From Prunus persica (taxonomy: Eukaryota > Streptophyta > Magnoliopsida > Rosales > Rosaceae): a stretch of 64,000 nucleotides of DNA. Under the pieces are notes generated by a model. That model was not told the origin of the DNA and did not search any database. It saw only the letters and a list, made by a program, of their open reading frames with translations. The translations under genes were made by a program, and so were the position numbers. Each line of letters starts with the position of its first letter. The first letter of the stretch is position 1. Of this stretch, positions 54,804-64,000 are shown piece by piece. Location: the NCBI RefSeq assembly GCF_000346465.2, contig NC_034012.1, positions 22,706,719 to 22,770,718 of the forward strand, given 5' to 3'.

Positions 54804-56253
54804 AGAAGGAACTCCTCAAAAGGCACATACTACAAAACCCCATCTTCTTCAGTGCATCTGGTTGAGGTAGAATTGGAAGAAGGCACAGAAAGCTTGGAGG
54901 AAAGGGAAGTTACAGTAGCAGAAATGGCAAAACTAAAACATCCCATCAGCTGCAAGGCTTTGACCAAGCCACCAAAGGACCAAAAGCCACCACCGTTCAT
55001 AGGAGGGTTTGTTCTAAACAAACCAGCACATAACAAAGTCTATTCCTTCGATTTAACCAAGGTTGATGCCCTGTTCGATGAGATGCTGCTACATAAGGCA
55101 ATAGAGACATCCCACAGGTTGCCCAAGCCAGAGGAACTCAAGGGGCAGACAATATTGCAGATGGCACAACTCTTGGAACCATTCCACCAATAGTTGTGTT
55201 GTTTTCAGGGACGTCATACAAGAAGGGATAACAACAGGAAGGTTGAAACTGGCTAAGAAATTTCCCTCAGTAATAACAGACCCTTTTCCCCAACCTCAAG
55301 TCAACATGGTCAACTTAAATTAGCTAGAACAAAAGATAGGCAAACTAACAGCAGAAGCTAGCCCCAGCATAGGCAGAAGACTCACAAGAGAGGCTAATCA
55401 GAGACCAAAAGCAACCATTTCAGATGGGATATTTCTGTGCAGCATGTGTAAATGTGAAAGTGAGTTGGAGATAACCCTAGATGGACAAAGTCAGCCCACC
55501 GCTAGTGTTTTTGACAGGATCGGAACATCATACCAACAGGGCCCAGTTTTGGCTCCACCTAAAGACATAGCTAGGCAGAAGGCCTATCAAAGGTCCGCCC
55601 AACGCAACAGAAGAATAACAGAGCAGCCAAGGAAGGAAATACCAGTTAAGATGCTCGAAAATGACAAGCCCTTGGCAACTATCATAGAAGGCAGATGGTA
55701 TTCTATTGGAAAAAGCGGTAGACCAACTTTGGAACTAACTAGAACACAGAAGAGGAGAGTTCAAAGGCAATACTGCACCTTCCTCAAGAGTAAGGATGAC
55801 ACACAGGTACTTCCAGAGACCAGTTCCTCAGGCAGAACAGACAACATGTCAACCAGAAGAGCTAACAAAGATAAAACCTCCAAGCAAACCTTTCATCCAT
55901 CCTGCCTCATCCTCAGTCAATCAGCTTGAACCTTCACAGTCACAAGCTTAATCCGGACCTATTGCAGTAGAAGGACAAGAAGATTGGACTGGAGAATATG
56001 AAGAGGAGCAATTGGATTACGAAACTATCTGCAGACGACCAGATCGGACTCCTTGAAACAGGTGAGCAAGAAGATTGGACAGAAGAATATGGAGAAGAAC
56101 AAATGGAATACGAAGGAGAACTAGATGAAGAAACTGAGGCTTTCGGTGCAGAATTAGAGAGCCTATTACAAGGTGATCTAGGCATTAACATGGTGTTTAT
56201 CCTGCCAGAAAAGTTCAAGGCAACAGAGGGACAAGAAATCACTTTGGAAGGAG
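54804..56253 (+). pseudogene. Gypsy gag-protease linker region, broken
   Basis: Reading frames at 54852-55193, 55444-55929 and 55998-56276 lie in different phases. They include DKVYSFDLTKVDALFDEML-like text (NKVYSFDLTKVDALFDEMLL), which is typical of the region between gag and protease in Tat elements, and an acidic Glu-rich stretch. No catalytic motif. Confidence 0.6.
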
Positions 56254-59200
56254 ATGTGCTCCCAGGAAACTTTTGAGTGCAAATTGGCAGAAGTGGAGGA
56301 GGCGCCAGAACAGCAAACACCTACTGCTAAAGCAGATAGAACTGCCATGAAATTAGCCGTAGAACAGCTGTGCTTTTCCGAACCTACCAAAGAAATAGCC
56401 AATCATCTCAGACCTTTGTTCATAACAGCAAACTTTGGGGGTGTTCCTATTCCCAAAATAATGGTAGATGGAGGTGCAGCCATTAATCTTCTACCTCACA
56501 TGTTGCTAATCAAGATGGGCAGAACAAAGAAGGATCTAATTCCAACACGCTTAACAGTCACCAACTTCGCTGGGGGCATCACCAAGACTCATGGAATACT
56601 AGATGTGGACGTCATAGTAGGAACCAAGAAGGTGAAAATTGCATTTTTTGTGGTAGACACCACTTCTACCACTTACAATGCACTGCTTGGCAAAGACTGG
56701 ATCCACCAGAGTCTATGTGTTCCTTCCACTCTACACTAGCAGTTGGCCCTCTTGCATGAATAGGGTTTTATGGAAATTGTGGAGGGCGACCCACGGCCCT
56801 TTCTGCCATCTGCATTATGTTTTGAGGCCAGGTATTAACATGATGACTTTGGTCCTTTCACTTTCTTCGGAGTTAACCAAAACGGCCGTCCCTATGGTGT
56901 CACGGCCCAGAAACTTATTAAAGAAGGTCTGGCTAGTCCTCTAGAGGACTGGAATAGACCTTGCATTCTCAACCTCCACAGTTCTGATGTTTAGCACAAA
57001 CCAACAAGAAAAGGATCGAGCTGCAACAATCCAATCCATTACAAATAGATTGTTGGTATATTGGGAAGAAAGAAAGCAATCTATGCATAATCCAGCCATT
57101 AACATGGCAGAATTCATGCATGAGAGTATGGAAGAACAGAAAGGAAATCTGCAAGAGGAAGAATTGGAATTTGCACCAACAACACTAGATGATTCCCTGC
57201 CAGAAGTAGAGGATCCTTTACAATAAATAAACCTGGGGACAGAAGAGGGCCCATACCTACTTTCATCAGCACATTACAAGAAGAGCCAGTAAAGAATGAG
57301 ATCATTGCTCTTCTGCATGATTTCAAAGACTATTTTGCATGGCATTACCATGAAATGCCTAGGCTGGATAGAGGACTAGTGGAGCACAAGTTGCCAATAA
57401 AAGAGGGTTACTTACCAGTCAAGCAAGCCAGAAGAAGGATGTCCATGGAGACAGAACTGAAAGTCAAAGAAGAAGTGGAGAGGCTAGTTAAAGCGGGTTT
57501 TATCAAGCCAACCATTTATGTTGATTGGTTGTACAATATTGTACCAGTACTTAAGAGAAAAACAAGGGCAGTCAGAATATGTGTGGACTACAGAAATCTG
57601 AATGAAGCATCTCCCAAAGACGAGTATCCAATGCCTATGGCAAACATGTTGGAAGACAAAGCTGCTCATAACTAAATGCTGTCATTCATGGATGGCAATG
57701 CAGGATACAATCAAATAATGGTGGCAGAAGAAGACATCCACAAGACAACCTTCATGTGTCCAGGACATATAGGTGCTTTTGAATACACTGTAATTCCTTT
57801 TGGCCTGAGGAATGCAGAAGCCATTTATCAAAGAGCAATGAATTCTGTTTTCCATGACATGAAAGGTCATTCTCTAAAGGTTTATATAGATGATGTGGTG
57901 ATTAAATCCCCAGAAAAAAGAGATCAAATCTAAAAAAGGCATTCCTAAGGATGAGACAACACAAGTTGAAAATGAATCCCAAGAAATACGTTTTTGGAGT
58001 TCAAGCTGGCAATTTCTTAGGTTTCTTGGTCCACCAGAGAGGAATAGAAATTGACAAGAACAAAGCAAAATCTATCATGGAAGCTTTGCCACCTCGGAAC
58101 AAGAAAGAATTGCATAGTCTCCTAGGAAAGATTAACTTTTTAAGAAGATTCATATCCAATTCTGCGGGAAAAATCCAGCATTTCTCCTCCTTGTTGAGAT
58201 TGAAGCAGGAACATACATTTAAGTGGGAAGAACAGCATCAGAAGGCTTTGAGGAAATCAAACATTACCTCTCAAATCCACCAGTTCTGTCCCCACCAAAG
58301 AGAGGCAGACTCTCAGGTTGTATGTTTCTGCATCAGAAGTATCCATTGGAAGTCTGTTGGTTCAAGATAACAAGGAAGGGAAGGAACAGGCAATCTATTA
58401 CCTGAGTAGAACTCTGACAGAAGTAGAAAGGAAATATTCCGCAATTGAAAGACTTTGTTTGGCCTTGTACTTTACTGCTATAAAACTTAGGCATTACATG
58501 CTACCTTTCACCACCTACATCATTTCTAAGACAGATTTGATCAAGTACATGCTAACAAGGCCAATGTTGAGAGGGAGAATTGGTAAATGGACTCTGGCCC
58601 TGTAAGAATTTGCCTTTAGATATGTTCCTCAGAAGTCCATCAAGGGACAAGCTGTTGCAGATTTCTTAGCAGATCATCCAGGAGAAGAAATTGAGAATAT
58701 GGATTCTATGGACATAGCCAATGCAGATCTATTGACCAGAGCTCACACCTGCCTCAATAATCCTATTAATTCAGTCCATCTCACCCCCTGGAAGCTATAC
58801 TTTGATGGATCTAAAACAGACTCAGCCTCTGGGGTAGGGATTGTTTTAGAAGATCCACTAGAAATCAAACATTGTTATTCATTCCAGCTAGATTTCCAGT
58901 GCACCAATAACAGGGTAGGATATGAGGCTTTAATTATAGGACTAGAAATGCTGGTGGAACTAGGAATCCAATCTGTCAAAATTCTAGGAGATTCCATGCT
59001 TGTGCTAAAACAGATTGCTGGAGAATACAAGTGTTTGAGCCCCTCTCTAGCCACCTATCTGGTAGCAGCCAGAAATCTCTTGGCAGAATTCAGGGAAGCC
59101 ACTTGGGAACATATTCCAAGAGAAGAAAACTTGGTAGCTGATGAAATGGCTCAGATAGCAACAGGGGTACAAATTCCTGAAAACTACGTGCAAAGAATCA

Positions 59201-60108
59201 TCAATGTAAGAAACAAAAGTCTACCATATGCCCTAACTAGAGGAAAATGCAAATAGATATCAATGCTGCCATAATGACTGAAGAAGATTGGAGATTGCCT
59301 ATAATCAATTATCTGCAGTATCCAACCCTTCCCTCTGAAAAAAGGATTAGAATCATAGCCTTAAACTACCTCATGTGGAATGGAGATTTGGTCCGAAAGA
59401 GCAAAGATTAGTTACTTTTGAGGTGCTTAGGGAAAAAATAATACATGAAGGTCATGGGAGAAACCCCATGAAGGGATTTGTGGAGCTCATCAAGGTGGAA
59501 GGAAGATGTGCTGGTTAATTAGAAGGTATGGCTACTTCTGGCCAACTATGATGAAAGACTGCATTAAATATTCCAAAGGATATGAAGCTTGTCAGAGGCA
59601 TGGACCAATCCAGCAGGCTCCTTCAATTCCCATGAATCCAGTGGTCAAGCCATAGCCATTCAGAGGATGGACAATGGATCTCATTGGCAAAATCTATCTA
59701 GCCAGTAGCAAACAACACTGTTTTATCATTGTAGCTACACACTATTTCACCAAGTGGGTAAAAGCCAAACCTGTTAAATCCACAACATCTCAAGAGATCA
59801 TCACCTTCATAGAAGAACAGATTATACAAAGGTTTAGTATTCCCTTGGAGAAATAGTATGGAAAGCAGTTTTGCCCCTTGGAACACACGTAGCTGGTTAT
59901 GGAAAATGGTCACCCACATGGGAGGGTCCTTTCATAATTAAGCAAGTCCTTGGATTAGGGGCATACATATTACAGGATTGAGATGGAGACATCCATGTAG
60001 CACCAATCAATGGCAAATGGTTAAAGAAGTTCTACCCAACTATGTGGGATTCACAGGCAGTGCAAACCGATCCTAGGATTCAAAAAGAAAAGGATGGAAC
60101 TGTTGTTT
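56254..60108 (+). pseudogene. Gypsy pol: protease, reverse transcriptase, two RNase H domains, integrase (broken)
   Basis: Protease at 56400-56720: MVDGGAAINLLP and YNALLGKDWIH. Reverse transcriptase at 57300-57930: LPIKEGYLPVKQARRRM, VRICVDYRNLNEASPKDEYP, a TAA at 57673, FMDGNAGYNQI, TVIPFGLRNAEAIYQRAMN and the catalytic VYIDDVVIKS. RNase H 1 at 58240-58600: LYVSASEVSIGSLLVQ-type text, IYYLSRTLTEVERKYSAIER. Second, archaeal-type RNase H at 58780-59170: LYFDGSKTDSASGVGIVL, YEALIIGLEML, LGDSMLVLKQI, ENLVADEMAQIA. Integrase from 59440: GHGRNPMKGF, CEACQRHGP, then after a TAG GWTMDLIGKIY. The rest of the catalytic core is deleted near 59860, and the C-terminal part (TWEGPFIIKQVLGLGAYIL, WLKKFYPTMW) resumes. 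At least eight stops. Confidence 0.92.
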
Positions 60109-60268
60109 AAATTCTTGCTCAAACTTGTGCTTTAATTTTACTTCAGTATATTTCATTTCTGCCTTCTTTCGTTTTATTTAGGCAAAAGAAATCAAAAAGC
60201 AAAAGTTCCACAAAAATAAATAGCATTTATTAAATATAGTCATTTTTCATGACTAAGTTTTATTACAT
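60109..60268. other. Convergent gap between Gypsy pol and the antisense gene
   Basis: AT-rich; probably holds both 3' ends. AATAAA occurs at 60214 (plus). No gene. Confidence 0.5.
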
Positions 60269-63200
60269 TCAAAATTTAAAATTAAACCCTAGCTTCCTAA
60301 GGGTTTCTTGCAATCTAGCTTTCTTGGTAGAAATTTCTTGCTGGAGAAGCATCCCTTGATGAAGAGAGGCCTTTGCAATCTCCAATGCTAGCCTAGAAGC
60401 TACAACCATGTTTTGCAAAAGAAAAGTGGCCTTGGTCTTGGTGCCCAGTCCAGCCCCAAGTTTGTTCTGCCTCTCCCTCAGCCCAGCCAGCTGCTTTTGA
60501 AGTTCTTCAATTTGTCTTTCCAGCTTGTCAACAGCGGTCTTGGCCTCCTTATAGCCCACAACCATCTGGTCCATTTCTGCCTTCTGTTTTGCATAATCGG
60601 CCAAGTTGGCTTCATGAGTAGCCTTGCAAAATTCAGAGGCACTGAAGGAGGGCTTAAGATCTTCATAGCAAGTGTAGAGATTAAGCACATCTCTTGCCAG
60701 GCCTAAGCTGAGCTCAAGGATAGGTCTGGGAGTCATGTTCTCCCTATGCAGCAGGTCCAGATCCTTCATCAGCTGGTCAACAGCTTCTCTATTCTCATCC
60801 AAGTTCAGCTCATTTGTCTACCATATTTTTACTCTGTCCACTGCCTCATCCACTACTTTGGACTTAGCCTTGCCAGGAGTGGAGCTGAGCTTCTCTAGCC
60901 TGTCCAGCTGAGCATCCAGATCCATGGCTTCAAATTCTGCCAGTTCTGGATCAGCAAATGAGGCCGTGGCTGGTGAACTAAGGACAGAATGGATAAGCAT
61001 CTGCAAAGAAGTGATTTCAGTTAGTTCCATGTTAAATTGAATAGGAGGAGAGCTAAAGGCACAGTGATACTTACAGCCACAATAGGAGGCTTGAGGGGAC
61101 TAATTCTACAGTCAGAACCCCAGCAGTTCTCTCTTTTTCCGCCTGAAAAGGACAAAGGCATTAGAAGCAAGACAGAACAGAACTAAGAAACTAGATAGTC
61201 AAAGACATAACAAAAATTACCTCAAGTTCAGGAACAGCAACAGGGTATTCTACCTCCACTTCAAGTTTTGGAGCTGCAACAGGAAGTTCTACCTGTGCCA
61301 CAAGCTCTGATGCAGATTGCTCTGACTGCTCCGCAGGTACTGGAACTACAGTGGAGTGTTCTGCCTTTGCATCTTCAAAAAGGGCCAACTCTGAGCTTGT
61401 CAGTTCTGCCATTTGAGTTTCCTGCTGTTTCTTCGCCAAAGCAATACTCTCTGCTATCACCTCAGCAGGGATCTCCTCCTACAGACGAACAAAAGTCAAA
61501 GTAAGAAAAAGTACAGATGCAAAATAGTCATATTCCATACAACAAGATTAAGGTCTCACCTCTTCTTCAGCATCTTTGCCTTTTTTTTATCCCCTGTCGA
61601 GGCATCTGCTTCTTTTTCTTGCGCCACAGCCTCGAAAGCCTCTCTCAGCTCTTCATCTGTCCAGAAGTAGTTGTAGGAGCTGCTGCAGATTATGTGGCTA
61701 AGCATTCTGCCACTGCTCTCTTCCTAAGCCTTTTTAACTTAGTAGGAAGGGGAGGAGGACTTTCAGCTGCAAAGGACACATAATAAATGATTAGAACACA
61801 AGCTGAATTGAATTAAACAGGGCAGAACAGAATCAGGAAAGCTGAAAAGGTTTACCTAAAGTCTCAGGCTAGACAGCACTATCATGGGCTGGAGCAATCT
61901 CTTTTCTCTTATTCTTTCTGCCAGAAGGAGTCGCCTCAATAGCTGGTTGTTCTGCCAGAATTTCATCCTCCTCATCTCTGAAAGGAAACTCCCAAGTCTC
62001 CAGCAGCTATGACAGAAGTGACTGCACAAGAAACAAACAAGTCAGAAGTCAATCCAGCAGGAAAATAATAAAAGGAATGGAGTGTTGAAAGCTTACTAAT
62101 CACTTCTACAGCCTGGATAGCTTGTCCACATATGTTCTTCGTCAGGGAGGGATCTGTTACAGACAGAACAAATTGTTAGACATCAACACAGAGGCAAAAT
62201 GAGTAAAATACAGACATAATGGAGAACCTACCTTCTATGACTTGAGCATTGATGTCTTTGATGGTCTGCACTTTGAAATTCTTGGCCTCTAGCCCTGCAT
62301 AAATGGCCCAGGAATCCCAGCCATCAAAGAGCACTTTGAGGGCAGTACTTGAGGCAGGCAGACCTTGGAATCTAGCTCTCCACCAAGCATCGAAATCGGC
62401 ATAACTGTAGGAATTAGGCTCCCAGGATGGATAAAGAGCATCCACACTATTGTTGATCTTGTTCACAGAGCACCTGCAATCCTTCTGCACTTCCAGATCA
62501 CCTGAGTCTCTCCAAGAAATGGCCGATTACAGCTTCTATACGATTTGAGTGGAATAAGCTGAGGACAGCCAAGTTGCTGTATACAGAAGTTGGGATGATA
62601 CACTTCTGCCCTTAGATGATAGTTTGGAGGCTTCCCACCCCCAAAGGGTAGATCCCTAGGCAGCATCGCACTCAGGAATTTCTTCCTGAACTCGATTTCT
62701 GGCTTCTTCTCCTTCAGGTTCCTTCTCAAACAGCCTGTATCTAGGCTGAAACCAAGGATAGGTCCTTCTGAGTACCACCTACCATTGAGCAGCAGACCTC
62801 TTGGTGCAGTGCCTGAAGAACATCCAGTATTCTTCAATTGAGCGTTTGGGCACTTCTGCCATCATCAAAGGAAGCGCCATAACTTGATCATCAGGCAGAA
62901 CTACATCCGGAAACCTCAGCTCTGGGAAGTACACTTGTAGCCAGATCTGAACCATCCAGAATGCACCAAGAGCAAACAGGTTCAGGGGATTCTCCAGAGT
63001 AGCAGTATGCAGAATCTTGAATAAATGGGCCAGAACTGTTGGACCAAGCCCCACATCATTATGATTATGCAAAACTTCCACTAGATGTCTTACTCGAGCA
63101 GAACTGCTGATGAGTAATTGGGAAAGATAAACTTGTTCAGCCAATACAAGAGGAATAACATGTTCTGCTGATCTCGATCTTTCTCTGTGCTGAACTTCTT

Positions 63201-63884
63201 CAGATAATTTGAGAACGAGCAGTTCTGGTTGATCGTAGCAGAAGAGATAGTGAATGGCTTGGCTAGTGTTTCTTGATTCTTCCTTCTGTGGTAATCACCA
63301 ACTGCATCCACAGGTCTTCCAGGGGGTCTGAACCTGAAAATCTGAGCCATGTCCAGCAAGGTAGAAGTCATTAAGCCCAGGCGGAAGTCAAAGGTGTTAC
63401 TGACAGAATTCCAGAAACACAGAGCAGCGGCCAAAAGATTCTTATCCCTGTTAATGGATTGCTTGGAAAGAAGGATGACATCATAGATTCCAACCCTCTT
63501 CCAATGAGCTCCATATCTTGGAAGAACCTTGTCGATCCAATCCACCCACTTCATCGTGCTGCTCCTCACTTCACTGGAAAGATAAGAGCGACTCAAATTC
63601 TTACTAACCCAGGTATGAGAAGCCAGGGCAGAAGAACTCTAAAGACACAAAGGAGCTTCAGCGTGACTCTTGAACAGTTCTGCCATTTCAGCAGGAACAG
63701 GGCCAAACCAATGAGGGCCTAGAACTAAGGTGTTTTCAAACAGGTGAAGGACATATTCGTCCAGATTCTTCTGGGCAAATGGATGGAGCTTGCTTCGAAC
63801 CTCTATTGCATGGTTATCAACACCAGAGATAGAAGTAGGAGGAAGAGAGGGGGAAGCCTTGGCACGAGTTTCTGGAGATGACAT
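60269..63884 (-). pseudogene. Plant mobile domain (PMD) protein with C-terminal coiled coil, antisense to the Gypsy, broken
   Basis: Start ATG at 63884 (MSSPETRAKASPSLPPTS). The long first exon has plant-mobile-domain (aminotransferase-like) features: WVDWIDKVLPRYGAHWKRVG, GIYDVILLSKQSINRDKNLL, LCFWNSVSNTFDFRLGLMT, PTLLDMAQIFRFRPPG-type text, FSNYLKKF, LFLLYWLNKFIFP, FWMVQIWLQVYFPEL. Also LDTGCLRRN, FRKKFLSAMLPRDLPFGG and HPNFCIQQLGCPQLIPL, ending FDAWWRARFQGLP. A TAG at 63641-63639 and frameshifts near 63110, 62830 and 62480 break it. A donor (AAG/GTAGGT near 62231) and later acceptors show introns. Downstream are acidic/Pro-Val repeats (61191-61460), a further exon (60818-61030) with an in-frame TAG after VKIW, and a coiled coil (60269-60802: KLERQIEELQKQLAGLRERQ). 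PMD genes are often carried by plant Gypsy and MULE elements. Confidence 0.85.
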
Positions 63885-64000
63885 TTTTCAAAATACGAGC
63901 AAAAGAGGGGAAATCGAAGTTTGATTGCAGGAAGGAACAAAGGATTCTGAAAGAAATCAGAGTTTGAAAGAGTTAGGTTTTTCGAATGAACAAGAGTTGA
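63885..64000. other. Upstream region of the antisense PMD gene
   Basis: A/G-rich on the plus strand (5' leader of the minus-strand gene). No TATA or LTR start recognised before the window ends. Confidence 0.5.

Larger units (their letters stand above)
53272..64000 (+). mobile_element. Tat-type Ty3/Gypsy retrotransposon, internal region (3' LTR outside window)
   Basis: Primer site, gag (53328), protease, reverse transcriptase, two RNase H domains and integrase run left to right to about 60108. A minus-strand plant-mobile-domain gene follows (63884-60269). Two RNase H domains, and extra antisense genes between pol and the 3' LTR, are known traits of the plant Tat lineage. Many stops and frameshifts make it non-autonomous. 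The right end is not seen. Confidence 0.8.

Overview
This is a plant nuclear window, about 64 kb of nested and decayed transposable elements with one plausible ordinary host gene. The evidence for a plant is CACTA (En/Spm) transposons carrying TNP2 transposase, Copia and Tat-type Gypsy retrotransposons, plant-type introns, a plant self-incompatibility S1-like gene and a plant mobile domain gene. A eudicot is likely. Rosaceae is a weak guess from remembered repeat families and is not shown by the sequence. I saw no rRNA or tRNA genes, CRISPR arrays or bacterial features.

Layout. 1-1786: right end of a PIF/Harbinger-like element with a broken Myb/SANT-like gene (minus strand) and a 141-bp palindrome. 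1790-2395: inverted LTR-like fragment. 2833-20023: Copia element 1 (target duplication GTATC), split by CACTA element 1 at 3391-17217 (target duplication ATT). 20570-26699: Copia element 2 (target duplication ACTAT). 27163-27890: retroelement remnant with a hairpin array. 28009-29014: inverted repeat around a 481-base assembly gap. 29091-29510: intact S1-like secreted protein gene. 30470-47294: CACTA element 2, a decayed relative of element 1, carrying a MITE inside an exon and a probable solo LTR. 47301-49334: large foldback element. 49945-53268: inverted pieces of a Gypsy LTR. 53272-60108: broken Tat-type Gypsy gag-pol. 60269-63884: antisense plant-mobile-domain gene, probably part of the same Gypsy.

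The two CACTA elements share one plan. Each has 5' subterminal repeats, then leftward promoter-like cassettes, then a rightward gene joining a Transposase_24-like region to a C48 (Ulp1-like) protease, then a TNP2 transposase gene, then 3' subterminal repeats. Short ACGACGG/CCGTCGT motifs fill the termini, the spacers and even the introns. Element 1 has an apparently intact TNP2 (about 1054 aa), but its protease gene has a stop before the catalytic Cys. In element 2 both genes are broken.

The most interesting observation is in element 1. It carries a captured fragment of the host 26S proteasome subunit RPN6 (PSMD11 family), placed downstream of a leftward TATA/leader module that would transcribe it in antisense. 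The same module occurs twice in element 2, upstream of a different conserved short exon-like reading. Also notable are an array of co-varying hairpins (27.2-27.5 kb), the inverted repeat abutting the S1-like gene's TATA box, and the Gypsy antisense gene.
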